Shown piece by piece: positions 24,554 to 34,295 of a stretch of 64,000 nucleotides of DNA (the first letter of the stretch is position 1; each line of letters starts with the position of its first letter). The translations under genes and the position numbers were made by a program. The stretch is from Scandinavium lactucae (GTDB taxonomy: Bacteria; Pseudomonadota; Gammaproteobacteria; Enterobacterales; Enterobacteriaceae): positions 56,349 to 120,348 of the forward strand of contig NZ_JAWXRD010000037.1 of assembly GCF_033843265.1 (NCBI RefSeq), given 5' to 3'. The notes below the pieces were generated by a model. It did no database searches and was not told where the DNA came from. It saw only the letters and a list, made by a program, of their open reading frames with translations.

Positions 24554-26568
24554 TGGATGCACTGCAATTACTGATGTGGTCGCTGGCACTGTACGTCGTT
24601 GGGGGCGTGGTTTCTCTGCTGCTGCAAAAAAACGAAGCGCTGGCAATTCGGGTGGCGGGCTTAAGCGCCATCCTCGGCGGGCTGCTGGGGTTATGCAGCG
24701 CGCTGCCGCTGTTGTTCAGCGGGGAAGTGCTGTTCTGGAGCGCCACGGGCCCGTTCCCGTTCGCCGCCTTCAGCGTGCGCGTTGATAGCCTTGCGGCGTT
24801 TATGGTAACGGTCATTTCGCTGCTGGTCACACTCTGCGCCCTCTATTCCCTCTCTTACATGCAGGAATATCTCGGCAAAGGCGCGGCGTCGATGGGTTTC
24901 TTTATGAACCTGTTTATCGCCTCGATGGTCGGCCTGGTAGTGATGGATAACGGTTTCTGGTTCATCATTCTGTTCGAAATGATGTCGCTGGCCTCGTGGT
25001 TCCTGGTCATCGCCGATCAGAGTGAGGAGTCGATCAAAGCCGGGCTACTGTATTTCTTTATCGCCCACGCCGGATCGGTGTTGATCATGGTGGCGTTCTT
25101 CCTGATGTGGCGCGAAAGCGGCAGTCTGGAGTTTGAGTCCTTCCGTCAACTGCATCTCTCCTCTGGCCTGGCATCGGTGGTGTTCATTCTGGCATTCCTC
25201 GGCTTTGGGGCGAAAGCGGGGATGCTGCCGCTGCACAGCTGGCTGCCGCGCGCACACCCGGCGGCACCCTCACATGCCTCGGCGCTGATGTCCGGGGTGA
25301 TGGTCAAAATCGGTATTTTCGGCATCATCAAGGTCGGGATTGATCTGCTGGGGGCGACCGAAAGCTGGTGGGGCCTCGTGGTTCTGGCATTCGGAGCCGT
25401 TTCGTCGGTGCTCGGCGTGCTGTATGCGCTGGCGGAGCACGATATCAAGCGTCTGTTGGCGTGGCACACCGTCGAGAACATCGGCATCATTCTGATGGGC
25501 GTCGGGGTCGGCATGGTCGGCATCGCGACCCATCATCCGCTGCTGGCGACCATCGGTCTGCTGGGGGCGCTGTTCCACTTGCTCAACCATGCGCTGTTCA
25601 AGGGGCTGCTGTTCCTCGGCGCGGGGGCGGTGATTTTCCGCGTCCACACCCGTGATATGGAAAAAATGGGCGGGCTGGCGAAGCTGATGCCGCTCACCGG
25701 CACCGCGTTCCTGATTGGCTGCATGTCTATTTCTGCGCTGCCGCCGCTGAACGGTTTCGTCAGCGAGTGGTTCACCTATCAATCCCTGTTCACCCTGAGC
25801 CACGAGGGCGACTTTGCCCAGCGTCTGGCCGGGCCGATTGCAATTGTGATGCTGGCGATCACCGGTGCCCTGGCGGCAATGTGCTTCGTCAAAGTCTATG
25901 GCATCAGCTTCTGTGGCGGGGCGCGCAGCGAGCAGGCCGAACACGCCCGTGAAGTGCCCTGGCCAATGACCGCCGCGATGATCGTCATGGCGCTGTTGTG
26001 CGTGGCGCTCGGCGTAGGGGCCTCGGTGGTGGCTCCGGTGCTGGCGCAGGTCGCCACCTCGCTGACGCACACCCCGGCGTTGATTGTCGCCCACAACACC
26101 CTCCTGCAACCGGGCGACAGCGCCCAGGCGATGTTCTCCCCGGCGGTCTCTTTCCTGCTGCTGTTAGGGTTGCCGCTACTGCCGCTGGTGGTGTGGTGGG
26201 TTCTGCGCGGCGAGCGTGGGCCGTTCCGCCGCCGCGGCCAGCCGTGGGCCTGTGGCTACGCCTGGGAAGACGCCATGTCCGCCTCCGCTGGTAGCTTCAC
26301 CCAGCCGCTGCGCGTGATGTTCGGCCCGCTGTATCGGATGCGTAAACAGCTCGATCCTTCGCAAGCGCTGGGCCGCAGTCTGACCAAAGTGACTGACGGT
26401 GCGGCGGCGGTCGAGCCTTTCTGGGACGAGCGCATTATCTGGCCGCTGGTGCGGCTTGTTCAGCGCGTCGGTTCGGGCATCCAGCGGATGCAGAGCGGGG
26501 ACTTCCGCCTTTACTGCCTGTATGTGGTGGTGGCGCTGGTGGTTCTGTTACTGACCGTGGCCCTGTGA
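24553..26568 (+). CDS. hyfB: Hydrogenase-4 membrane subunit HyfB
   Basis: Antiporter-like membrane subunit related to NuoL/Mrp and to HycC of hydrogenase-3. At 671 residues with about 16 hydrophobic segments it has the length of HyfB (672), not HycC (608). Typical Complex I-family motifs are visible: HSWLPRAHPAAPSHASALMSG near 230 and DIKRLLAWHTVENIGIIL near 297, with the Lys and His residues used in proton transfer. The soluble C-terminal part includes ACGYAWEDAMSASAG. It should couple electron transfer to proton or sodium movement. Confidence 0.95.
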   Translation: MDALQLLMWSLALYVVGGVVSLLLQKNEALAIRVAGLSAILGGLLGLCSALPLLFSGEVLFWSATGPFPFAAFSVRVDSLAAFMVTVISLLVTLCALYSLSYMQEYLGKGAASMGFFMNLFIASMVGLVVMDNGFWFIILFEMMSLASWFLVIADQSEESIKAGLLYFFIAHAGSVLIMVAFFLMWRESGSLEFESFRQLHLSSGLASVVFILAFLGFGAKAGMLPLHSWLPRAHPAAPSHASALMSGVMVKIGIFGIIKVGIDLLGATESWWGLVVLAFGAVSSVLGVLYALAEHDIKRLLAWHTVENIGIILMGVGVGMVGIATHHPLLATIGLLGALFHLLNHALFKGLLFLGAGAVIFRVHTRDMEKMGGLAKLMPLTGTAFLIGCMSISALPPLNGFVSEWFTYQSLFTLSHEGDFAQRLAGPIAIVMLAITGALAAMCFVKVYGISFCGGARSEQAEHAREVPWPMTAAMIVMALLCVALGVGASVVAPVLAQVATSLTHTPALIVAHNTLLQPGDSAQAMFSPAVSFLLLLGLPLLPLVVWWVLRGERGPFRRRGQPWACGYAWEDAMSASAGSFTQPLRVMFGPLYRMRKQLDPSQALGRSLTKVTDGAAAVEPFWDERIIWPLVRLVQRVGSGIQRMQSGDFRLYCLYVVVALVVLLLTVAL

Positions 26569-26578
26569 GGAGAGTGAG

Positions 26579-27529
26579 ATGTTAATCCAACAAACGCCAG
26601 AGTGGGGCATGGGGCTGTTCGCGGTTTGCCAGGCCGTCATATTGCTGGCCCTGACGCCGCTGATGACCGGCATTTCCCGCCAGATTCGGGCGCGTATGCA
26701 CTCCCGCCGTGGGCCTGGCATTTTGCAGGACTACCGTGACCTCAACAAGCTGCTGAAACGCCAGCCAGTGGGGCCGGTTCAGTCCGGGGCGATGTTCCGC
26801 GTGATGCCGTGGATCCTGCTCAGCAGCATGCTGCTGGTGGCGATGGCATTACCGGTCTTTACCCAGACCTCACCGTTCGGTGGGGCGGGGGATTTAATTA
26901 CCCTGCTGTACCTGTTCGCGCTGTTCCGTTTCTTCTTTGCCCTTTCCGGGCTCGACAGCAGCAGTTCGTTTGCGGGCATTGGTGCCAGCCGCGAACTGAC
27001 GCTGGGCATTCTGGTGGAGCCGATTCTGATCCTCGGCCTGCTGGTGGTGGCGCTGATCGTGGGGTCGACCAACATCGGCACCATCAGCGCCGCGCTGTCG
27101 CAGGGCTGGAGTTCACCGCTGGCTATTTTCATGGCCTTCCTCGCCTGTGGTTTCGCCTCGTTCATTGAGATGGGCAAAATTCCGTTCGACGTTGCCGAAG
27201 CCGAGCAGGAGCTACAGGAAGGCCCGCTAACCGAATATTCCGGTTCCGATTTTGCGCTGGTGAAGTGGGGGATTGGCCTCAAGCAGGTAGTGGTAGCCGA
27301 AATGTTCCTCGCGGTGTTTTTACCTTTCGGCAAAGCGGCAAGCCTCACCCCTGGGGCACTGTTGCTGGCGTTGGGGGTGATGTTCATCAAGCTGCTGGTG
27401 GTGTTTGTGTTGGCGTCGCTGGTGGAGAACTCGCTGGCGCGTGGGCGATTCCTGCTGACGCATCATGTCACGTGGCTCGGGTTTGGCGTCTCGGCGCTGG
27501 CCTTCGTCTTCTATTTTACTGGGCTGTAA
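26579..27529 (+). CDS. hyfC: Hydrogenase-4 membrane subunit HyfC
   Basis: NuoH-like membrane subunit that connects the peripheral arm to the antiporter modules. The 316-residue protein has about eight hydrophobic segments and the conserved loops RARMHSRRGPGILQDYRDLNKLLKR near 38-62 and ASFIEMGKIPFDVAEAEQELQEGPLTEYSG near 196-226, which are hallmarks of the family. It starts behind GAGGAGAGTGAG. Confidence 0.96.
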   Translation: MLIQQTPEWGMGLFAVCQAVILLALTPLMTGISRQIRARMHSRRGPGILQDYRDLNKLLKRQPVGPVQSGAMFRVMPWILLSSMLLVAMALPVFTQTSPFGGAGDLITLLYLFALFRFFFALSGLDSSSSFAGIGASRELTLGILVEPILILGLLVVALIVGSTNIGTISAALSQGWSSPLAIFMAFLACGFASFIEMGKIPFDVAEAEQELQEGPLTEYSGSDFALVKWGIGLKQVVVAEMFLAVFLPFGKAASLTPGALLLALGVMFIKLLVVFVLASLVENSLARGRFLLTHHVTWLGFGVSALAFVFYFTGL

Positions 27530-27542
27530 GGAGCGCCGTGAA

Positions 27543-28985
27543 ATGATGGAAAAAATAGCGCTGACGACCCTGCTGGTGCCGTTTATCGGCGCGCTGCTGA
27601 CGGCCTGTTCGCCGAAGACGCGGGCGAAACACCTTTGCTCTTTCTTCGCTCTGTTGGCCACGCTCGGCACGGTGATTCTGGGCTGGCAGTTTCTCGCCGG
27701 TGGCAAGGTCGATGCGACTTACACGCTGGTGAGCTATCACGGTGTCGCCCTGTTCGGCTTCACCGTGGACAGAATCAGTACCCTGATTGCCTTTGCGGTG
27801 GTGTTCCTCGGCCTGCTGGTGAGCCTCTATTCCACAGGCTATCTGACCCGTGGCAACCGTGAGCATCCGCATGATGGCGGCAACCGTTACTACGCGTTTC
27901 TGCTGATTTTTATCGGCGCAATGGCCGGGCTGGTGCTCTCCTCAACTTTGCTCGGGCAACTGCTGTTCTTCGAAATTACCGGGGGCTGTTCCTGGGCGCT
28001 GATTGGCTATTACCAGACGCAAAAATCACAGCGTTCAGCCATGAAAGCGCTGCTGATTACCCACGTCGCCTCGCTGGGGTTATACCTCGCGGCCGCGACG
28101 CTGTTCCTCAATACCGGCACCTTCGCGCTGAGCGCGTTGAGCCAGCTACAGGGGACGGCGAGCTATATCGTGTATGGCGGCATCCTGTTCGCGGCGTGGG
28201 GGAAATCTGCCCAGCTGCCGATGCAGGCATGGCTGCCGGATGCGATGGAAGCACCAACCCCAGTTAGCGCTTACTTACATGCTGCGTCGATGGTGAAAGT
28301 GGGCGTCTACATCTTTGCCCGCGCCATTCTGGAAGGCGGCAACGTGCCGCATGCCATTGGTTGGGTGGGCATCGTGATGGCCACTATCACCATGATTTAC
28401 GGTTTCATGATGTATCTGCCGCAAAAAGATATGAAGCGGCTGCTGGCGTGGTCGACCATCACGCAGCTGGCGTGGATGTTCCTCGCTCTGTCAATGGCGG
28501 CGCTGGGCTCGAAGCAGGCGCTCGACGGCGGGATTGCCTACATCTTCAACCACGCCTTCGCCAAGAGCCTGTTCTTCCTGGTGGCGGGTGCGTTCAGCTA
28601 CAGCTGTGGTACTCGCCTGTTGCCGAAATTGCGCGGGGTGATGGGCAAATCACCGTTGCTTGGGATCGGCTTCTGTGTGGCGGCGCTGGCGATTGCCGGG
28701 GTGCCCCCGTTCAACGGCTTCTTCAGCAAATTCCCCGTGTTTGCCGCCGGGTTCACCCTCTCAGCCGACCACTGGGAACTGATCCCGGTGATGGTGCTGG
28801 CGCTGGTGGAATCCGTGGCCAGCTTCGCCTGGCTTATCTACTGGTTCGGACGGGTGGTGCCTGGAGAGCCAAGCCCGGAAGTGGCGCAAATGACCCCGCT
28901 GCCGTTGGCGATGCGGGCCGTGTTAGTCGTGCTGGTGGTGATGTCGCTGTGTTCCAGCGTGATTGCCGCGATGTGGCTTAATTAA
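27543..28985 (+). CDS. hyfD: Hydrogenase-4 membrane subunit HyfD
   Basis: Second antiporter-like (NuoL/M/N) subunit; it has no counterpart in hydrogenase-3, so its presence identifies the operon as hyf. 480 residues with about 14 hydrophobic segments; motifs GKSAQLPMQAWLPDAMEAPTPVSAYLHAASMVK and QKDMKRLLAWSTITQLAWM carry the conserved Lys residues of the proton channel. Two ATGs stand side by side (27543 and 27546); the first is at the better distance from GGAG. Confidence 0.96.
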   Translation: MMEKIALTTLLVPFIGALLTACSPKTRAKHLCSFFALLATLGTVILGWQFLAGGKVDATYTLVSYHGVALFGFTVDRISTLIAFAVVFLGLLVSLYSTGYLTRGNREHPHDGGNRYYAFLLIFIGAMAGLVLSSTLLGQLLFFEITGGCSWALIGYYQTQKSQRSAMKALLITHVASLGLYLAAATLFLNTGTFALSALSQLQGTASYIVYGGILFAAWGKSAQLPMQAWLPDAMEAPTPVSAYLHAASMVKVGVYIFARAILEGGNVPHAIGWVGIVMATITMIYGFMMYLPQKDMKRLLAWSTITQLAWMFLALSMAALGSKQALDGGIAYIFNHAFAKSLFFLVAGAFSYSCGTRLLPKLRGVMGKSPLLGIGFCVAALAIAGVPPFNGFFSKFPVFAAGFTLSADHWELIPVMVLALVESVASFAWLIYWFGRVVPGEPSPEVAQMTPLPLAMRAVLVVLVVMSLCSSVIAAMWLN

Positions 28986-28995
28986 GGAGACGACG

Positions 28996-29646
28996 ATGAC
29001 CGGAGCCTTACTCGTAAATAATCTCGCCGGGCTGATGATGGTGACGTCGCTGCTGGTGATTGGCGCGAAACATCCGCGCGGGGCCTGCTGGTGCTATGCG
29101 TTACAGTCGCTGGTGCTGGTGCTGATTTTCTTCACCCTCTCACGCACGCTCGATTCCGAACAACTGCTGATGTGGTCCTTCAGCGCGTTGCTGACCAAAG
29201 TTATCCTGGTGCCGCTGATTATGGGCTTTGCGTTGCGCAAACTTGCCGATCCGGCCGCCGATGTCAGCCTGATTAGCCCGGTACTGCTGATGATTGCCGC
29301 GGCGGTAATTGTGGTGCTGTGCTGGCTGGTGGTGCGTCCGGTGGAGCTTCCGCTATTGCAGGGACTGAAACCCGCACTGGCGGTGGCGCTCGGCCACTTC
29401 CTGTTGGGACTGCTGTGCATCGTCACCCAACGCAACATTCTCAAGCAGGTGTTTGGTTACTGCCTGATGGAAAACGGATCGCATCTGGTGCTGGCGCTGT
29501 TAGCCAATAAAGCGCCGGAGCTTGTGGAAATTGGCATCGCGACCGACGCCATTTTCGCGGTGATTGTCATGGTGCTGCTGGTGAGAAAGATCTGGCGCAC
29601 GCTCGGCACGCTCGATGTCAATCAACTGACGGCGCTGAAGGGATAA
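28996..29646 (+). CDS. hyfE: Hydrogenase-4 membrane subunit HyfE
   Basis: A 216-residue membrane subunit found only in hydrogenase-4-type complexes, with about seven hydrophobic segments. The N-terminus is MTGALLVNNLAGLMMVTS and the C-terminus VRKIWRTLGTLDVNQLTALKG. The N-terminal part is distantly related to NuoK-type subunits. The start follows AAGGAGACGACG, 10 bases after the hyfD stop. Confidence 0.95.
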   Translation: MTGALLVNNLAGLMMVTSLLVIGAKHPRGACWCYALQSLVLVLIFFTLSRTLDSEQLLMWSFSALLTKVILVPLIMGFALRKLADPAADVSLISPVLLMIAAAVIVVLCWLVVRPVELPLLQGLKPALAVALGHFLLGLLCIVTQRNILKQVFGYCLMENGSHLVLALLANKAPELVEIGIATDAIFAVIVMVLLVRKIWRTLGTLDVNQLTALKG

Positions 29647-29650
29647 CACA

Positions 29651-31240
29651 ATGAGTCATTCTGCAATTTTCACCCTGTTACTCATCACGCCGCTGCTGTT
29701 CGCGCTGCTGGCGTTTGCCTGTCAGCGGTTGGGCGCGCAGGCTCGCGTGGCGGTCACGCTGCTGCACGGGGTCGGCATTATTGTCCTGCTGGCGGTAACG
29801 CTGTACGCCGTCGGTCAGGTTTATCTTCAGGGCGAGCTGTTCTCCACCAATCTGTGGCTGCATCTCGACAGCCTGAGCGCGCTGTTTTTGGCGCTCCTCG
29901 GCATTATCGGCTTCCTTACCGGACTCTACTCCATCGGCTACATGCGTCATGAGGTCGATGAAGGCGAGATTTCCGTTACCACGTTGTGTAACTACTACGG
30001 TTTCTTCCACCTGTTTTTGTTCACCATGATGCTGGTGGTGACCAGCAACAATCTGATTGTCATGTGGGCGGCGATTGAAGCCACCACCCTCAGTTCCGCC
30101 TTCCTGGTGGGAATTTATGGTCAGCGTTCGTCCCTGGAAGCGGCGTGGAAGTACATCATCATCTGTACCGTCGGCGTGGCGTTCGGCCTGTTCGGCACCA
30201 TTCTGGTGTACGCCAATGCGGCGAGCTTTATGCCCGACGCGCACAACGCCATCTTCTGGAGCGAAGTGCTCAAACATGCAGACCAGCTCGATCCGACCCT
30301 GATGCATCTGGCGTTTGTCTTTGTGCTGATTGGTTTTGGCACCAAAACCGGGCTGTTCCCAATGCACGCCTGGCTGCCGGATGCACACAGTGAAGCGCCA
30401 AGCCCGACCAGCGCCTTGCTCTCTGCGGTGCTGCTTAACTGCGCGCTGCTGGTGATTATCCGCTTCCACATCATCATCACCCAGACCATTGGCACTTCAT
30501 TCCCGAATACGCTGCTGGTGGTGTTCGGTCTGCTGTCGGTGGCGGTGGCGGCGTTCTTCATTCTGGTGCAACAGGATGTTAAGCGTCTGCTGGCCTACTC
30601 CTCCGTGGAAAACATGGGGCTGATTGCCGTGGCGCTGGGCATCGGCGGGCCGCTTGGGGTGCTGGCCGCACTGCTGCACACTCTCAACCATAGCCTCGCC
30701 AAAACGCTGCTGTTCTGCGGGTCCGGCAACGTACTGCTGAAGTACGGCACCCGCGATCTGGGCGTCGTGCGAGGGATGCTCAAACTGATGCCGTTCAGCG
30801 CGGTATTGCTGGCCGCAGGCGCGCTGGCGCTGGGTGGGATGCCGCCGTTCAACGTGTTCCTCAGTGAATTTATGGTGGTGACGGCGGGCCTCGCCGCCGG
30901 ACACATCTGGCTGACTATCGGCCTGCTGCTGCTGTTAACCGTGGTGCTCGGCGGCCTGGTGAGGATGGTAGCTTGCCTGCTGTTTGGCGATGCGCCACAG
31001 GCGACCAGCCGGGGCGAGCTGGGTTGGCTGACCACGCTGCCGATGGCGATTTTGCTGGTCCTGATGCTGGTGATGGGCACCCACATTCCACAGCCGGTAA
31101 GCCGTCTGCTGGAAAATGCCGCGTCGATTGTGCTGCATCAGTCTTCTCAACAGGAATTTGCGTGGCCGTGGGCGAACAAACCCGCCGCTGCCGCTAACCA
31201 CAGTCTTTGCACCCGCGAGTGCGCTGGAGAAACGAAGTGA
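29651..31240 (+). CDS. hyfF: Hydrogenase-4 membrane subunit HyfF
   Basis: Third antiporter-like (NuoL/M/N) subunit, 529 residues with about 14-15 hydrophobic segments and no counterpart in hydrogenase-3. The core is KTGLFPMHAWLPDAHSEAPSPTSALLSAV near 240 and QQDVKRLLAYSSVENMGLIAVALG near 308. The product ends in a long hydrophilic tail. Its TGA overlaps the GTG start of hyfG. Confidence 0.95.
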   Translation: MSHSAIFTLLLITPLLFALLAFACQRLGAQARVAVTLLHGVGIIVLLAVTLYAVGQVYLQGELFSTNLWLHLDSLSALFLALLGIIGFLTGLYSIGYMRHEVDEGEISVTTLCNYYGFFHLFLFTMMLVVTSNNLIVMWAAIEATTLSSAFLVGIYGQRSSLEAAWKYIIICTVGVAFGLFGTILVYANAASFMPDAHNAIFWSEVLKHADQLDPTLMHLAFVFVLIGFGTKTGLFPMHAWLPDAHSEAPSPTSALLSAVLLNCALLVIIRFHIIITQTIGTSFPNTLLVVFGLLSVAVAAFFILVQQDVKRLLAYSSVENMGLIAVALGIGGPLGVLAALLHTLNHSLAKTLLFCGSGNVLLKYGTRDLGVVRGMLKLMPFSAVLLAAGALALGGMPPFNVFLSEFMVVTAGLAAGHIWLTIGLLLLLTVVLGGLVRMVACLLFGDAPQATSRGELGWLTTLPMAILLVLMLVMGTHIPQPVSRLLENAASIVLHQSSQQEFAWPWANKPAAAANHSLCTRECAGETK

Positions 31241-32970
31241 GTTATCAACAATATATGAACGGCCTCGCGCAGGGCGATGTACGTGGTCTGGGTTATCTGG
31301 CATTGCTGCGGCAGAAATTTCCCGGCGCGGTGCTGGATGAAGAGCGTCAGACCAACGACCAGGTGACCATCACCGTCAAAATCAACCAACTGCCCGAGAT
31401 TGTAGAGTTTCTCTATTACGGCTGTGGCGGCTGGTTACCGGTGCTGTTTGGCAACGATGAGCGCTCGCTGAACGGCCATTTCGCGGTTTACTACGCGATG
31501 TCGATGGAAGAGGGCGAGAAGTGCTGGGTGGTGGTGAAAGGCCTGGTCGATCACTCGCTTGAGTTTCCGTCCGTGACCCCGCGCGTCCCGGCGGCGGTAT
31601 GGGGCGAGCGTGAGATCCGTGACATGTACGGTCTGAAGCCGATTGGCCTGCCGGACGAACGCCGTCTGGTGCTGCCGGATGACTGGCCGGACGACATGTA
31701 TCCGCTGCGTAAAGACGCAATGGACTATCGCCAGCGCCCGGCCCCGACCACCGAGACGGAAACCTATCCGTTCATCAACGACGGCGACAGTAAGGCGCGC
31801 GTAGTGCCGATTGGCCCGATGCACATCACCTCCGATGAGCCGGGGCATTTCCGGTTGTTTGTCGACGGCGAGACCATTGTTGATGCCGACTACCGCCTGT
31901 TCTACGTCCATCGCGGGATGGAGAAACTGGCGGAAACCCGTATGGGGTATAACGAAGTGACTTTCCTGTCTGACCGCGTGTGCGGTATCTGCGGGTTTGC
32001 GCACAGCGTGGCCTACACCACTTCGGTGGAAAACGCGCTGGGCATCGTGGTGCCTCAGCGGGCGCACACCATCCGCTCGGTGCTGCTGGAAGTTGAACGC
32101 CTGCACAGCCATTTGCTCAACATCGGGCTGTCGAGCCACTTTATCGGTTTCGATACGGGCTTCATGCAGTTTTTCCGGGTGCGTGAAAAATCGATGATGA
32201 TGGCGGAAATGCTGACCGGCTCGCGTAAAACGTATGGCCTGAACCTGATCGGCGGGATCCGCCGCGATATCCTCAAAGAACAGCGGATTAAAACGATCCA
32301 ACTGGTGCGCGAAATGCGCGCGGAAGTGACCGAACTGGTGGATATGCTGATGTCCACGCCGAACATCGGGCAGCGTACCCAGGGCGTGGGTATTCTCGAT
32401 CGCCAGGTGGCCCGCGATTATAGCCCGGTTGGGCCGCTGATCCGCGGCAGTGGCTTCAAGCGCGACATGCGTTTCGACCATCCGTATTCGGACTACGGCA
32501 ATCTGCCAAAAACCCTGTTTGCCTATGACGGCGGCGACGTGTTCTCTCGGGTGATGGTGCGTGTGAAAGAAACCTTCGACTCGCTGGCGATGATTGAATA
32601 TGCGCTCGATACCATGGGCGATGGCCCGCTGCTGACCGAAGGCTTTACCTATCAACCCCACAAATTTGCGCTCGGCTACGTTGAAGCCCCGCGCGGGGAA
32701 GACGTGCACTGGAGCATGCTCGGCGACAACCAGAAGCTGTTCCGCTGGCGCTGCCGGGCGGCGACTTACGCCAACTGGCCGGTGCTACGCTACATGCTGC
32801 GCGGTAACACTATTTCCGACGCACCGTTGATTATCGGCAGCCTCGATCCGTGCTACTCCTGCACCGACCGCGTCACGCTGGTGGATGTCCGCAAACGCAA
32901 GTCCACCACCGTGCCGTACAAAGAGATTGAACGCTATAGCATTGAGCGTAAGCACTCGCCGCTCAAGTAA
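31237..32970 (+). CDS. hyfG: Hydrogenase-4 catalytic large subunit HyfG
   Basis: [NiFe] catalytic subunit fused to an N-terminal NuoC-like domain (about residues 10-165), 577 residues. The first nickel-binding motif RVCGICGFAH is at 247-256 and the second, DPCYSCTDR, at 537-545. A 32-residue tail follows Arg545, the expected C-terminal extension that a HycI-type endopeptidase removes after nickel insertion; hycI lies 4 kb downstream. Start: GTG overlapping the hyfF stop (GTGA) behind TGGAGAAACGAA; the N-terminus is longer than in E. coli HyfG and unlike it for the first 20 residues. Confidence 0.96.
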   Translation: MSYQQYMNGLAQGDVRGLGYLALLRQKFPGAVLDEERQTNDQVTITVKINQLPEIVEFLYYGCGGWLPVLFGNDERSLNGHFAVYYAMSMEEGEKCWVVVKGLVDHSLEFPSVTPRVPAAVWGEREIRDMYGLKPIGLPDERRLVLPDDWPDDMYPLRKDAMDYRQRPAPTTETETYPFINDGDSKARVVPIGPMHITSDEPGHFRLFVDGETIVDADYRLFYVHRGMEKLAETRMGYNEVTFLSDRVCGICGFAHSVAYTTSVENALGIVVPQRAHTIRSVLLEVERLHSHLLNIGLSSHFIGFDTGFMQFFRVREKSMMMAEMLTGSRKTYGLNLIGGIRRDILKEQRIKTIQLVREMRAEVTELVDMLMSTPNIGQRTQGVGILDRQVARDYSPVGPLIRGSGFKRDMRFDHPYSDYGNLPKTLFAYDGGDVFSRVMVRVKETFDSLAMIEYALDTMGDGPLLTEGFTYQPHKFALGYVEAPRGEDVHWSMLGDNQKLFRWRCRAATYANWPVLRYMLRGNTISDAPLIIGSLDPCYSCTDRVTLVDVRKRKSTTVPYKEIERYSIERKHSPLK

Positions 32971-32980
32971 GGATTAAACG

Positions 32981-33541
32981 ATGCTAAAACTGTTTAAAAC
33001 TATCCTGAAAGCGGGCGAACCGACGGTCAAATACCCGTTTCAACCGCTGGAGATAAGCCCCGATTTTCGTGGCCGACCGGAGCTTAACCCACAGCAGTGT
33101 ATTGCCTGCGCGGCATGCACCATGGCTTGCCCGGCCAACGCCCTGACCATGGAAACCCATCCGCAAAGCAACGAGCGACGTTGGCAATTGTTCATCGGGC
33201 GCTGCATTTTTTGTGGCCGCTGCGAAGAGGTTTGCCCGACGAAGGCCATTCGCCTGACTAATGATTTTGAGCTGGCGGTGACCAACAAAGCCGATCTTTA
33301 CGTTAAGGCGGTGTTTCGCCTGCAACACTGTGACCGGTGCCAGCTCCCGTTCACTCCGGAAAAATCAGTGCAGTACGCGGTAGAGCTGCTGCGTCAGTCG
33401 GGCGTCAGCGATGAGGCACTGGCCGGGATGGCGTCGCAGTTTACAACCTGTCCGGCGTGTAAACGCCAGCAGACGCTGGGCCAGCATGATGCACGCATCT
33501 TCAGTTTATCCGGCGCGGAGGAGCCCAATGAGCGAGTTTAA
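32981..33541 (+). CDS. hyfH: Hydrogenase-4 iron-sulfur subunit HyfH
   Basis: NuoI-like ferredoxin subunit with two 4Fe-4S motifs: CIACAACTMACP near 41-52 and CIFCGRCEEVCP near 75-86, in a protein of 186 residues. A further Cys group in the second half (CDRC near 116 and CPAC near 157) is shared with HycF/HyfH proteins and could bind metal. The final codons overlap hyfI by 14 bases. Confidence 0.96.
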   Translation: MLKLFKTILKAGEPTVKYPFQPLEISPDFRGRPELNPQQCIACAACTMACPANALTMETHPQSNERRWQLFIGRCIFCGRCEEVCPTKAIRLTNDFELAVTNKADLYVKAVFRLQHCDRCQLPFTPEKSVQYAVELLRQSGVSDEALAGMASQFTTCPACKRQQTLGQHDARIFSLSGAEEPNERV

Positions 33542-34295
33542 TCATCACGCCAGCCAGCCGATAACCCTGGCAGACGACGCGGTGCGCATGAAACAAACGC
33601 TGTTGAAAGACATTAAGCGTTCGGCGTATGTGTATCGGGTGGATTGTGGGGGCTGCAACGGCTGCGAAATCGAAATTTTCTCGGCCATTACCCCGGTGTT
33701 TGATGCCGAGCGCTTCGGCATTAAAGTCGTGGCTTCCCCGCGTCACGCCGATATTTTGTTGTTTACCGGGGCGGTCACGCGTGCGATGCGCGTCCCGGCG
33801 CTGCGGGCGTATGAGTCCGCCCCGGATCCGAAAATTTGTATTTCCTACGGCGCATGCGGTGTGGGCGGGGGAATTTTCCACGATCTGTACTGCGTGTGGG
33901 GCGGGAGCGACACCATCGTACCGGTCGACGTGTGGATCCCTGGCTGTCCGCCAACGCCTGCGGCCACGATCCACGGTTTTGCCGTGGCGCTGGGCCTGCT
34001 CGATCAAAAGCTGAAAGGCATTGAGCACGTACAGGGGGAAGGTGAAAAACCGGCAATGATTCTGCCTGACGTACCGCTGACGCTGCGGGTGGCGGTTGAA
34101 CGCGAAGCCCGGCGGATGGCGGGTTATCGGCAGGGCGGGGATATCAGTATGCATCTGCTGTCGATGATTCAACACAAGCAGCCGTCGCAGGCGGCGCACG
34201 ACGTTGAAGCCTGGCTGCGCAAAGAGAACGATCCGCGTCTGGCGGAGATTGTTCATGCGCTGATGACGGTGATTGCCGGGGAGGTGACGGCGTGA
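33528..34295 (+). CDS. hyfI: Hydrogenase-4 small subunit HyfI (NuoB-like)
   Basis: Carries the proximal 4Fe-4S cluster next to the [NiFe] site. The 255-residue protein has DCGGCNGCEIE with Cys40, Cys43 and Cys46, then CISYGACGVGGGIF and VWIPGCPPTPAATIHGFAVALG, the usual NuoB-family ligands. The chosen ATG follows CGGAGGAGCCCA inside the end of hyfH; the frame is open further upstream but without conservation. Stop overlaps the hyfJ GTG. Confidence 0.96.
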   Translation: MSEFNHHASQPITLADDAVRMKQTLLKDIKRSAYVYRVDCGGCNGCEIEIFSAITPVFDAERFGIKVVASPRHADILLFTGAVTRAMRVPALRAYESAPDPKICISYGACGVGGGIFHDLYCVWGGSDTIVPVDVWIPGCPPTPAATIHGFAVALGLLDQKLKGIEHVQGEGEKPAMILPDVPLTLRVAVEREARRMAGYRQGGDISMHLLSMIQHKQPSQAAHDVEAWLRKENDPRLAEIVHALMTVIAGEVTA